Part shown: positions 1 through 6,310 of the stretch, piece after piece
How positions within the stretch are numbered: position 1 is the first letter of the stretch
How the letters are laid out: each line of letters starts with the position of its first letter
Assembly (NCBI GenBank): GCA_902782985.1
Contig: CACZPC010000052.1
Span: forward strand, 1 to 8,888
Length of the DNA stretch: 8,888 bases
DNA from: Oscillospiraceae bacterium
GTDB lineage: Bacteria; Bacillota; Clostridia; Saccharofermentanales; Saccharofermentanaceae
Direction: 5' to 3'
Program-made: the position numbers and the translations under genes
Notes under the pieces: model-generated
What the model saw: only the letters and a program-made list of their open reading frames with translations
Database searches by the model: none
Told to the model about the DNA's origin: nothing

Positions 1-297
1 CAGAGATTCGCTGAGCTCGTATACTACGGACAGTGGTTCCACCCTCTTCGTGAAGCTATCTCCGCTTTCGTTGACGACACTCAGAAGGTCGTTACAGGTG
101 AAGTTAAGATGAAGCTTTACAAGGGTAACTGCACTCCTGCGGGTACAACATCTCCCTTCTCTCTTTATGATGAAGAGATCGCTACTTTCGAGGAAGATGA
201 TGTTTACGATCAGGCAGAGGCAGGCGGATTCATTAACTGCTTCGGTCTTCCCATGAAGGTCAATGCTCAGATGAAGAAGAGAAACGGTCTTCTCTGA
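1..297 (+). CDS. argG: Argininosuccinate synthase, C-terminal fragment (5' end outside window)
   Basis: ArgG joins citrulline and aspartate, using ATP, to make argininosuccinate, the next-to-last step of arginine synthesis in the cytoplasm. Only the last 98 residues are visible, in frame from base 1 to the TGA at 295-297. The segment has the typical ArgG C-terminal run: [14 protein letters not shown] near the start, then [24 protein letters not shown], and [18 protein letters not shown] close to the end. This is the tetramerisation/C-terminal part; the ATP-binding N-type domain lies outside the window. An ATG at 109 lies inside the gene and is not a start. A hairpin terminator follows, and argH lies downstream after two acetyltransferase genes. 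Identification is by recognised family sequence and is very secure. Confidence 0.96.
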   Translation, partial: QRFAELVYYGQWFHPLREAISAFVDDTQKVVTGEVKMKLYKGNCTPAGTTSPFSLYDEEIATFEEDDVYDQAEAGGFINCFGLPMKVNAQMKKRNGLL

Positions 298-325
298 TAT
301 CATCTAAGATCGGTAGAATGATCCT

Positions 326-359
326 GCGGCTGCCTCATAAATGTGAGACAGCCGCTTTT
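326..359 (+). terminator. Hairpin terminator after argG
   Basis: GCGGCTG (326-332) pairs with CAGCCGC (349-355). After one C/A mismatch the stem continues with CTCA/TGAG, closing a 6-nt loop (338-343). Only four T follow (356-359), then an AT-rich stretch. The short T-tract and the lack of a clear promoter before the next gene (start 381) suggest it may be leaky, letting some transcripts run from argG into the GNAT-argH genes. That last point is inference. Confidence 0.8.
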
Positions 360-380
360 ATATAAAGAAGGAGATTATAT

Positions 381-1280
381 ATGCGGCTTCGTCCTTTTAA
401 AAAATGCGACGCGGATACGATAATATCCTGGATAAAGAGCGAAAGTATATTTCGCTACTGGTGCGCAGACAGATTCGAGTCCTACCCTATTACCGGAAAA
501 GATCTTATAGCTCAGTATGAAGAACTGGCATTTAATGACGATATATTTCATTTTGTAGCATACGATGCATCCGGACTTATAGGTCACTTCAATATCAGAT
601 ATCCCGATAAGGATGATATCGATACCGTTCGTCTCGGCTACGTTATAGTTGACGACAAAAGACGCGGTCAAGGGCTCGGCAAAAAGATGATAAAGATGGC
701 TCTTGATTATGCCGTGTCTTATATGCACGCCTCCAAAGTTACGATCGGAGTATTTGATAACAACCCTTCTGCTCTTAATTGCTATCTTAAAGCAGGCTTT
801 GAAGACACCGGTATTACCGAAGTATATTCATGTATGGGCAAAGATTGGACCTGTAAAGAGCTTATATATTGCCCTTCTGTTATAACTCCCGAAGAGTATA
901 TCTCCATGAGAGAAGCCGTATGCTGGTCATCAATCCCCGTAGAAGAAGCACGTGCCGGCCTTTCGAATTCTTATGTATATTGTATCCGTGAAGAAGGAAG
1001 ACCTGTTGCATTAGGAAGGCTTGTAAAAGATAACGGTTATGTAGTCTATATAGCAGATGTCATAGTCCTTCCCGAATATCAGGGCAAAGGCTACGGCACT
1101 AAGATAATGGAAAAACTCTTATCGGTTATAAGAGAAAGCATTATCCCTGAAGGAAAAGTAATGATAAGTCTTCTGGCGGCTCAAGGCAAAGAAGGATTCT
1201 ACGAGAAGTTCGGTTTTGATAAGCGTCCCAATGAATATTACGGATGCGGAATGCACAAGTGGATCAAGTATGGTGAATAA
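381..1280 (+). CDS. Two-domain GNAT family N-acetyltransferase
   Basis: This 299-residue protein contains two GCN5-related acetyltransferase domains. Domain 1 (about residues 1-155) is RimJ/RimL-like: it opens with RLRPFKKCDAD, has the acetyl-CoA pyrophosphate-binding R/QxxGxG motif at R95-G98-G100, and ends with N127-N128-PSAL...KAGF (about 126-140). Domain 2 (about 165-299) has the same motif as Q234-G237-G239 and a closing EGFYEKFGF (271-279). Both motifs are intact, so both halves could bind acetyl-CoA. The start is supported by AAGGAG at 368-373, 7 nt before the ATG. The gene follows the argG terminator and overlaps the next GNAT by 11 nt. Its codon use is richer in ATA isoleucine than argH, which suggests weaker expression. 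The substrate cannot be told from sequence; candidates include a protein N-terminus, an amino acid or a small amine. The family call is firm, the function unknown. Confidence 0.88.
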   Translation: MRLRPFKKCDADTIISWIKSESIFRYWCADRFESYPITGKDLIAQYEELAFNDDIFHFVAYDASGLIGHFNIRYPDKDDIDTVRLGYVIVDDKRRGQGLGKKMIKMALDYAVSYMHASKVTIGVFDNNPSALNCYLKAGFEDTGITEVYSCMGKDWTCKELIYCPSVITPEEYISMREAVCWSSIPVEEARAGLSNSYVYCIREEGRPVALGRLVKDNGYVVYIADVIVLPEYQGKGYGTKIMEKLLSVIRESIIPEGKVMISLLAAQGKEGFYEKFGFDKRPNEYYGCGMHKWIKYGE

Positions 1281-1737
1281 GAATATCAACTACAGGCTGA
1301 TGACTATTGCTGACTACGAAGAGTCATATTCTCTCTGGATCTTATGCGGCAACGGTCTTAACGACAAGGATGACTCACCTGAGGGCATCGGTAAATACCT
1401 GAAGAGGAACCCTGCGACAAGCTTTGTTGCAACTTGTGACGGTAAGGTCGTTGGTGTAATATTATGTGGGCATGACGGAAGACGCGGGATCATCCAGCAT
1501 ACATGTGTCGCTCCCGATATGAGAAGATACGGTATAGGCAAGAAACTCGTTGAATTGGCCGTCGATGCGCTTAAAGCTGAAGGTATCAATAAAGTATTCC
1601 TTGTCGCCTTCAAGAAGAATGACAAAGGGAATGCATTCTGGGAATCTCAAGGGTTTAAGATCCGCGAGGACTTAAATTACAGAGATAAAGCTTTAACAGA
1701 AATGATCAGGATAGATCCTGACTATACTAAGGAGTAA
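1270..1737 (+). CDS. GNAT family N-acetyltransferase, single domain (YpeA-like), translationally linked to argH
   Basis: A 155-residue single-domain GNAT. The N-terminus NYRLMTIADYEESYSLW is a typical beta1-alpha1 start. The acetyl-CoA-binding motif R85-x-x-G88-x-G90 follows V80-AP, and the closing part is NAFWESQGFKIRED (about 121-134). Its length and layout resemble the YpeA-type family of small acetyltransferases. I chose the ATG at 1270 (MVNKNINYRL) because it puts the first beta strand at the usual distance and overlaps the upstream gene by only 11 nt. The in-frame ATG at 1216 would add 18 unlikely residues, and the ATG at 1300 would cut into the first strand. Only a weak GTGGA-like site precedes it, so translation may depend on ribosomes ending the upstream GNAT. 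Its last codons carry the argH ribosome binding site. The substrate is unknown; a short N-acetylglutamate synthase role is possible from context but not shown. Confidence 0.87.
   Translation: MVNKNINYRLMTIADYEESYSLWILCGNGLNDKDDSPEGIGKYLKRNPATSFVATCDGKVVGVILCGHDGRRGIIQHTCVAPDMRRYGIGKKLVELAVDALKAEGINKVFLVAFKKNDKGNAFWESQGFKIREDLNYRDKALTEMIRIDPDYTKE
1729..1734 (+). promoter_or_regulatory. argH ribosome binding site inside the upstream GNAT gene
   Basis: AAGGAG forms the last two sense codons (AAG GAG, Lys-Glu) of the upstream acetyltransferase, immediately before its TAA at 1735-1737. It sits 8 nt before the argH ATG at 1743. This arrangement fits translational coupling of argH to the GNAT gene. 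Confidence 0.85.
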
Positions 1738-1742
1738 TACAT

Positions 1743-3104
1743 ATGGCAAAGAAAATGTGGGCAGGCCGCTTCGAGAAAGCTACCGATAAGACAGTAAATG
1801 ATTATAATTCCTCTCTTCCCTTCGACTGCAAGATGTATGCGCAGGATATCGAAGGATCTGTAGCACATTCGGCTATGCTGGCTCGTCAGGGCATCATCTC
1901 TCAGGAGGATGCAGATGCCATTAGAGAAGGTCTTCTCTCCATAAAGGCCGATATCGAGAGCGGTAAGCTCACTTTCGATTCGGATGCTGAAGATATCCAT
2001 ATGTTTATAGAAGAAGAACTTACATCCCGCATCGGCGATGCCGGCAAGAGACTTCATACAGGTCGTTCCCGTAATGACCAGGTCGCTCTCGATCAGCGAC
2101 TCTACCTTGTAGACGAAGCTATCGAAGTTACAGATCTTCTCGATGAGCTGATCGATACTATCGTCGATATTGCAAAAGAGCATCTTACAACATACATGCC
2201 TGGCTACACTCACCTTCAGAGAGCTCAGCCTATCACTTACGCTCACTACCTTACGGCTTATATCGAAATGTTCCTTCGTGACCGTGACAGGATCGAAGCT
2301 GCTGCACAGAGAGCAAACATCTCTCCTTTGGGATCCGGTGCCCTTGCCGGAACTACATATCCTCTCGATCGTGAGTCCGTTGCAGAAGCACTCGGTATGT
2401 CTGATGTTACTCACTGTTCGCTTGACGGTGTAGCTGACAGAGACTTCGCTATCGAATTTGCATCTGCGATCTCTATCCTTATGATGCACCTCTCACGTAT
2501 GTCTGAAGAGATCATCCTTTACGCTTCACAGGAATTTAAGTTCTACGAACTTGATGATGCATATTCTACAGGATCATCCATGATGCCTCAGAAGAAGAAT
2601 CCTGACGTAGCAGAGCTTACCAGAGGTAAGACAGGACGCGTATACGGCGATCTCATCTCTCTCCTTGTCATCATGAAGGGACTTCCTCTTACATATAATA
2701 AGGATATGCAGGAAGTTCAGGAGTCCATGTTTGATGTGATCGAGACAATAAAGGGCGTACTTCCTCCCTTTACAGGCATGATCAAGACAATGACTATCCG
2801 TAAGGATAAGATGGAAGCAGCGGCTCTCGGCGGATTTACTAACGCAACTGACCTTGCTGACTATCTTGTAAGAAAGGGTATCCCCTTCAGATCTACTCAT
2901 GAGATCTCAGGTAAGCTCGTACATTACTGCATCGAGAATAATACGACTCTTGAGAAGCTCTCTCTTGAAGAATTCAAGAAGTTCTCAGACCTTATAGAAG
3001 AGGATGTTTACGATGCTATCTCCCTTGAAACATGCGTTAACAAGAGGACTATTACGGGTGCTCCTGCCCCGGAGACTGTAAAGAAGTATCTTGAGAGCTT
3101 ATAA
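1743..3104 (+). CDS. argH: Argininosuccinate lyase
   Basis: ArgH splits argininosuccinate into arginine and fumarate, the last step of arginine synthesis, as a cytoplasmic homotetramer. The 453-residue length is normal and the gene is complete. Superfamily landmarks are all present: MWAGRF at residues 5-10, HTGRSRNDQ at 105-113, GYTHLQRAQP at 154-163 (H157 in the conserved active-site segment), and the fumarase/aspartase-type signature GSSMMPQKKNP at 277-287, whose serine pair (S278/S279) lies in the mobile catalytic loop. The start follows AAGGAG by 8 nt and leaves a 5-nt gap after the GNAT stop. No ArgA-type acetyltransferase domain is fused to its C-terminus, unlike the ArgH(A) fusions of some marine gammaproteobacteria. 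A strong hairpin terminator follows 19 nt after the stop. Confidence 0.98.
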   Translation: MAKKMWAGRFEKATDKTVNDYNSSLPFDCKMYAQDIEGSVAHSAMLARQGIISQEDADAIREGLLSIKADIESGKLTFDSDAEDIHMFIEEELTSRIGDAGKRLHTGRSRNDQVALDQRLYLVDEAIEVTDLLDELIDTIVDIAKEHLTTYMPGYTHLQRAQPITYAHYLTAYIEMFLRDRDRIEAAAQRANISPLGSGALAGTTYPLDRESVAEALGMSDVTHCSLDGVADRDFAIEFASAISILMMHLSRMSEEIILYASQEFKFYELDDAYSTGSSMMPQKKNPDVAELTRGKTGRVYGDLISLLVIMKGLPLTYNKDMQEVQESMFDVIETIKGVLPPFTGMIKTMTIRKDKMEAAALGGFTNATDLADYLVRKGIPFRSTHEISGKLVHYCIENNTTLEKLSLEEFKKFSDLIEEDVYDAISLETCVNKRTITGAPAPETVKKYLESL

Positions 3105-3123
3105 AAACAACTGATTCGAAATA

Positions 3124-3160
3124 AAAGAGCGGAACTGATTGTTGTAGTTCCGCTCTTTTT
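3124..3160. terminator. Bidirectional terminator between argH and the convergent operon
   Basis: A perfect 13-bp stem: AAAGAGCGGAACT (3124-3136) pairs with AGTTCCGCTCTTT (3146-3158) around a 9-nt loop. On the + strand the stem runs into five T (3156-3160), ending argH. On the - strand the complement gives a T-run as well, placed 70 nt past the amylase stop, so the same hairpin can end the opposing operon. No other hairpin of similar quality lies between 3105 and 3229. Confidence 0.92.
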
Positions 3161-3229
3161 CTTATCCGTTTATAAACTCATTATCTAATACGACAATGTA
3201 TCTCTGATCTTTTCTTCTCATCGGAAGCA

Positions 3230-4540
3230 TTACCTTTCCATCTTCCAAATTGCCGAAGAATAAGGGGGTAATACAGAACCGCCGCCAAAATCATGAATGT
3301 TGCCGCTAAGAAGATCTACAGCCTGACCGCATCCTGCGTCAAAGTGAGCCGTATATTCGTAATCTCCCATATTAATAGCCACAAGTACCCTCTCTCCGTC
3401 ACAGCATCGCTCGAATATACACTGATGATTAGTAAGAACTATAGATCTCATGCTGCCGTAATTAAGCGCCTTGGAGTTCTTCTTTATCTCGGAGAGCTTT
3501 GCGATATGATCTGTAAGTTCATTCCATTCAGGCTTATCAAAGCAAGCTCTGAGTGCAGGATCCCCTTCTTCCTTGCGGGCCTTGGTTCCCCATTCAGATC
3601 CGTAGTAGACACACGGGATACCGGGCATACCGAATACCATCGTATATACAAGCGGAAGATGAGCAGGATTATTGATAATAGATGCTGCTCTCGTGACATC
3701 GTGGTTATCGCAGAAAGACAGCAGATGGGCACCTCTTGCTACAGTCCAGTCTTCAGGGCCGAAGAGCCTTAGGAGCGAATGGATTATCTCGAACATATTG
3801 CCGGAATTAAATGCCGAGTGTATTCCTTTATAACATTGATAATTAGTAAGAGAATGAAGATGCATCTCATTAAGCATCCTTCCGTATTCACCGTGAAGGA
3901 CTTCGCCAAGCAGGAAGAATTCAGCTTTCTTGCTGTCCGTGAACTCACGGAGCCTTCTCAAGAACTCATGGTCAAGACAATAAGCAACATCCAGTCTTAA
4001 TCCGTCTATATCAAAAAAGTCGATCCAGTAATTCACCTTGTCCAGGATATGGTCGATAACAGCAGGATTACGAAGGTTGAGCTTAACAAGGTCGTAATTG
4101 CCTTCCCAGCCTTCATACCAGAAGCCGTCGTTATAGTTGGAGTTACCGTCAAAGGATATATGGAACCAATCCTTATACGGAGAATCCCATTTCTTCTCCT
4201 GAACATCTCGAAAAGCCCAAAAACCGCGACCGACATGATTGAATACACCGTCAAGAACCACCTTGATGCCTTCTTTATGAAGAGCCTTTACGACTTTCTT
4301 AAAGTCATCGTTAGTACCGAGTCTCGTATCGATAAGACCATAATCCCTGGTGTTATATCCGTGAGTATCTGATTCAAATACCGGTGAGAAATATATAGCA
4401 TTGATGTTCAGCTTCTTAAGATGCGGGATCCAATCGATGACTTTTAAGATACGATGCTCGAGTTTACCGTCATTCTCGAAAGGGGCTCCGCAAAATCCAA
4501 GCGGATATATCTGATAAAACACTGATTCCTCAAACCACAT
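3230..4540 (-). CDS. Alpha-amylase family glycoside hydrolase (GH13), cytoplasmic, neopullulanase-like
   Basis: A 436-residue GH13 (beta/alpha)8 enzyme expected to act on alpha-glucans or maltodextrins inside the cell; no signal peptide is visible. The four conserved regions are intact: I, DGVFNH at 97-102; II, GLRLD at 180-184 with D184 as the nucleophile; III, E213 in LLGEV as the acid/base; IV, NHD at 279-281 with D281 as the transition-state aspartate. YFSPVFESDTHGYNTRDY (50-67) is the usual beta2 region. The segment from HVGRGFWAF to YKDWF (about 102-126) resembles the B domain of maltogenic amylase/neopullulanase types (GH13_20-like). The N-terminal domain of about 120 residues usual in that subfamily is missing, as MWFEESVFYQIYP begins directly at barrel strand 1. 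A short C-terminal beta domain occupies about 360-436. The start has GGGAGG (4547-4552) 6 nt upstream. It is the last gene of its operon, 36 nt after a membrane protein gene. Exact specificity is not readable from sequence. Confidence 0.9.
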   Translation of the reverse strand: MWFEESVFYQIYPLGFCGAPFENDGKLEHRILKVIDWIPHLKKLNINAIYFSPVFESDTHGYNTRDYGLIDTRLGTNDDFKKVVKALHKEGIKVVLDGVFNHVGRGFWAFRDVQEKKWDSPYKDWFHISFDGNSNYNDGFWYEGWEGNYDLVKLNLRNPAVIDHILDKVNYWIDFFDIDGLRLDVAYCLDHEFLRRLREFTDSKKAEFFLLGEVLHGEYGRMLNEMHLHSLTNYQCYKGIHSAFNSGNMFEIIHSLLRLFGPEDWTVARGAHLLSFCDNHDVTRAASIINNPAHLPLVYTMVFGMPGIPCVYYGSEWGTKARKEEGDPALRACFDKPEWNELTDHIAKLSEIKKNSKALNYGSMRSIVLTNHQCIFERCCDGERVLVAINMGDYEYTAHFDAGCGQAVDLLSGNIHDFGGGSVLPPYSSAIWKMER

Positions 4541-4576
4541 AACTATCCTCCCGCTGTATATACTTCAGCTAACTGA

Positions 4577-5251
4577 TTAATTGTTATCGATCTGTTCCTT
4601 TATCTTAGACTTGGGCTTAAATATTCCGAAAACGGATATCAAAAACAGTATTATGCATACGATCGTACCGCTCTTAGTAGCAAGATCCTGCATTTCGTAT
4701 CCCTGTGTCCTTCCGGATCTTCCGATTATCGCAGATTCCAGGACAAGAAGTGATACCAGAGCATCGGCACTTCCTATCTTTCGAAGCAAGACAGTAGTTA
4801 TGGAGTTGGCACGTCCAGCCCTGAAAAGATTGATCACGGATGCCGTCACCTTGTAAATAGTATAAGCTCCGACAAAATAAATAATGATCCCGGGATATCT
4901 CTTCCAGATATTATTTCGAAGAAGGAAAAAAATCGCACCTGCAAGCATGATCGTTAAAAACAGCAGCAGATGATGTGTAGAACGGTAAAGCTTTGTATAT
5001 GCCTTTACCTTATCGCGTGAAAATAAAGCTTTGGCCGATCTTGCAAGTACATTCATACGCATGAGTGTGAGTATTACATAATATATGCACATAGTCATAT
5101 ACCACATAGAAGCAGTAAAGAATCCCAAATAGAAATTCACAAGTATAAAAACAAAATCAAGTAAAAGAGACGGCAATGTCACTAATACTGTCTGCCGTCT
5201 GAAATCACTTTTAAATAGTGTATTCCTGATCTTATTGCCTCTATCTCCCAT
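4577..5251 (-). CDS. Multi-pass membrane protein of unknown function
   Basis: I do not recognise this 224-residue protein. Hydrophobic stretches at about 22-45, 48-66, 94-111, 119-140, 158-175 and 194-211 suggest about six transmembrane helices; the fifth is weak. The N-terminus (MGDRGNKIRNTLFKSDFRRQ) and C-terminus (KPKSKIKEQ) are basic, fitting a cytoplasmic location for both ends. R/K-rich loops at about 65-90 and 144-158 also fit the inside-positive rule. No catalytic motif or cysteine pair stands out. The start is 7 nt after the stop of the upstream membrane protein and has no strong ribosome binding site, so translational coupling is likely. The pairing suggests the two membrane proteins work together, but this is inference. 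It is a real gene by position, length and fit to the operon. Confidence 0.75.
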   Translation of the reverse strand: MGDRGNKIRNTLFKSDFRRQTVLVTLPSLLLDFVFILVNFYLGFFTASMWYMTMCIYYVILTLMRMNVLARSAKALFSRDKVKAYTKLYRSTHHLLLFLTIMLAGAIFFLLRNNIWKRYPGIIIYFVGAYTIYKVTASVINLFRAGRANSITTVLLRKIGSADALVSLLVLESAIIGRSGRTQGYEMQDLATKSGTIVCIILFLISVFGIFKPKSKIKEQIDNN

Positions 5252-5258
5252 AATCGGA

Positions 5259-6266
5259 TCAACTCAGTGATGCCATAAAACTGATATTTCGCTGCAGACA
5301 CCAAAGCTTTATATTGCTGAATAAAGAAGCATAGTCCGGATATGTACCGACAGTGGGCTTGGCTTTATTAAGTCTTCCGAAATTATACTTAAGCTTTGTC
5401 CCGTCTGTCATCGTGATGAACAATTCACGGTCCTTAGTATCATAAGAACTCGGAGTCATGATGATACGTGCAACCTTTTCCTTATCGAAAGTCTTACCGT
5501 CTATGGCGATATTGTGAGAATCGATGGTGATCCTGGAAGGTACTTTAGCCGGGAATCTTGAGACAGATCTTAACAGTAAACCGATTACAAATCCTGCAGC
5601 TATGGCAATAATGCCTGAAACTGCGATAGTGATCGCAATTGATACTTCCCATAGGACAACTATAAGTAATACTACCAATATAACTGCAATAATTCCCGTT
5701 ACGGCAACAGTTAAGATCTTCTTGGACTTGAAATCTGATACGATGGCTTCCTTATTGATATCGAAATATTTCTCGTTATCAAAATATCTTTCGGTAGCTT
5801 CAGTCTTCTCAGCCTGCTCAAATTCATTCTTACCCATATAAGCCACAAGCTCGTCAAATTCTTCCGGCTTCAGAGAACAGCAGTTTATCGTAACAGTCTT
5901 ATTCTTTTCATTATCATGAAAATGCAGATATCTTGATGTACCGGTATAGATACCATTGTAATAATTCCTGACGACTTTAGTGCCTTCAAAATCGGCAAAT
6001 GAATAATGCGTTACCTTATCGCCCTTGATATAATCCACTCCGCCGCTACATATCTTTATGACTATATCCTTATGAATAAAGAAAAGCAGGACGCTGATAC
6101 CTGCAGCAAGGATCAGTACGATAATAAAATTGATCATAAATGTACCGTTTGAAAACGGTTTAAGAAATACGATATCAAGAAAAGCCAGGATAAAAAAAGA
6201 AACAAAATAACCGAGTAATACCGTCCTCACCTTAGATGAATTCAGATCATATGATTTCTCTTCCAT
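5259..6266 (-). CDS. Membrane protein with two [TM pair + soluble beta-rich domain] units, unknown function
   Basis: This 335-residue protein has no function I can name. It appears to contain the same layout twice: helices at about 15-36 and 43-64, then a soluble region at about 66-145; then helices at about 184-206 and 208-232, then a soluble region at about 243-335. Both soluble parts look beta-rich (for example VIKICSGGVDYIKGDKVTHYSF and ITIDSHNIAIDGKTFDKEKV) and recall the small bacterial PH-like domains that follow TM pairs, although similarity between the halves is not obvious by eye. A charged linker at about 146-182 separates the halves. AGGAG at 6274-6278 lies 7 nt before the ATG. 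The next gene starts 7 nt after its stop. A 44-nt gap separates it from the UPF0210 gene, with no terminator and no convincing promoter. The soluble domains probably face the cytoplasm. Confidence 0.75.
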   Translation of the reverse strand: MEEKSYDLNSSKVRTVLLGYFVSFFILAFLDIVFLKPFSNGTFMINFIIVLILAAGISVLLFFIHKDIVIKICSGGVDYIKGDKVTHYSFADFEGTKVVRNYYNGIYTGTSRYLHFHDNEKNKTVTINCCSLKPEEFDELVAYMGKNEFEQAEKTEATERYFDNEKYFDINKEAIVSDFKSKKILTVAVTGIIAVILVVLLIVVLWEVSIAITIAVSGIIAIAAGFVIGLLLRSVSRFPAKVPSRITIDSHNIAIDGKTFDKEKVARIIMTPSSYDTKDRELFITMTDGTKLKYNFGRLNKAKPTVGTYPDYASLFSNIKLWCLQRNISFMASLS

Positions 6267-6310
6267 TCAAACTCTCCTTTTATGACCAAAGTCAAATTTC
6301 GTTCGTAAGA

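Noticed and set aside
1216..1269. 18-codon N-terminal extension of the second GNAT
   Set aside because: It overlaps the upstream GNAT by 65 nt, and the extra residues do not fit the usual start of a GNAT domain.
1722..2489. 255-codon open frame on the - strand across argH
   Set aside because: It lies fully antisense to a certain argH, has no ribosome binding site or family character, and is explained by the codon pattern of argH.
3105..3229. Small gene or RNA in the convergent gap
   Set aside because: The gap holds only the bidirectional terminator and AT-rich sequence; no start codon with a ribosome binding site or further stable hairpin was seen.
6267..6310. Promoter with TTGACT before the 335-aa membrane protein
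   Set aside because: The TTGACT lies too close to the ribosome binding site to leave room for a -10 box with normal spacing upstream of the start codon.
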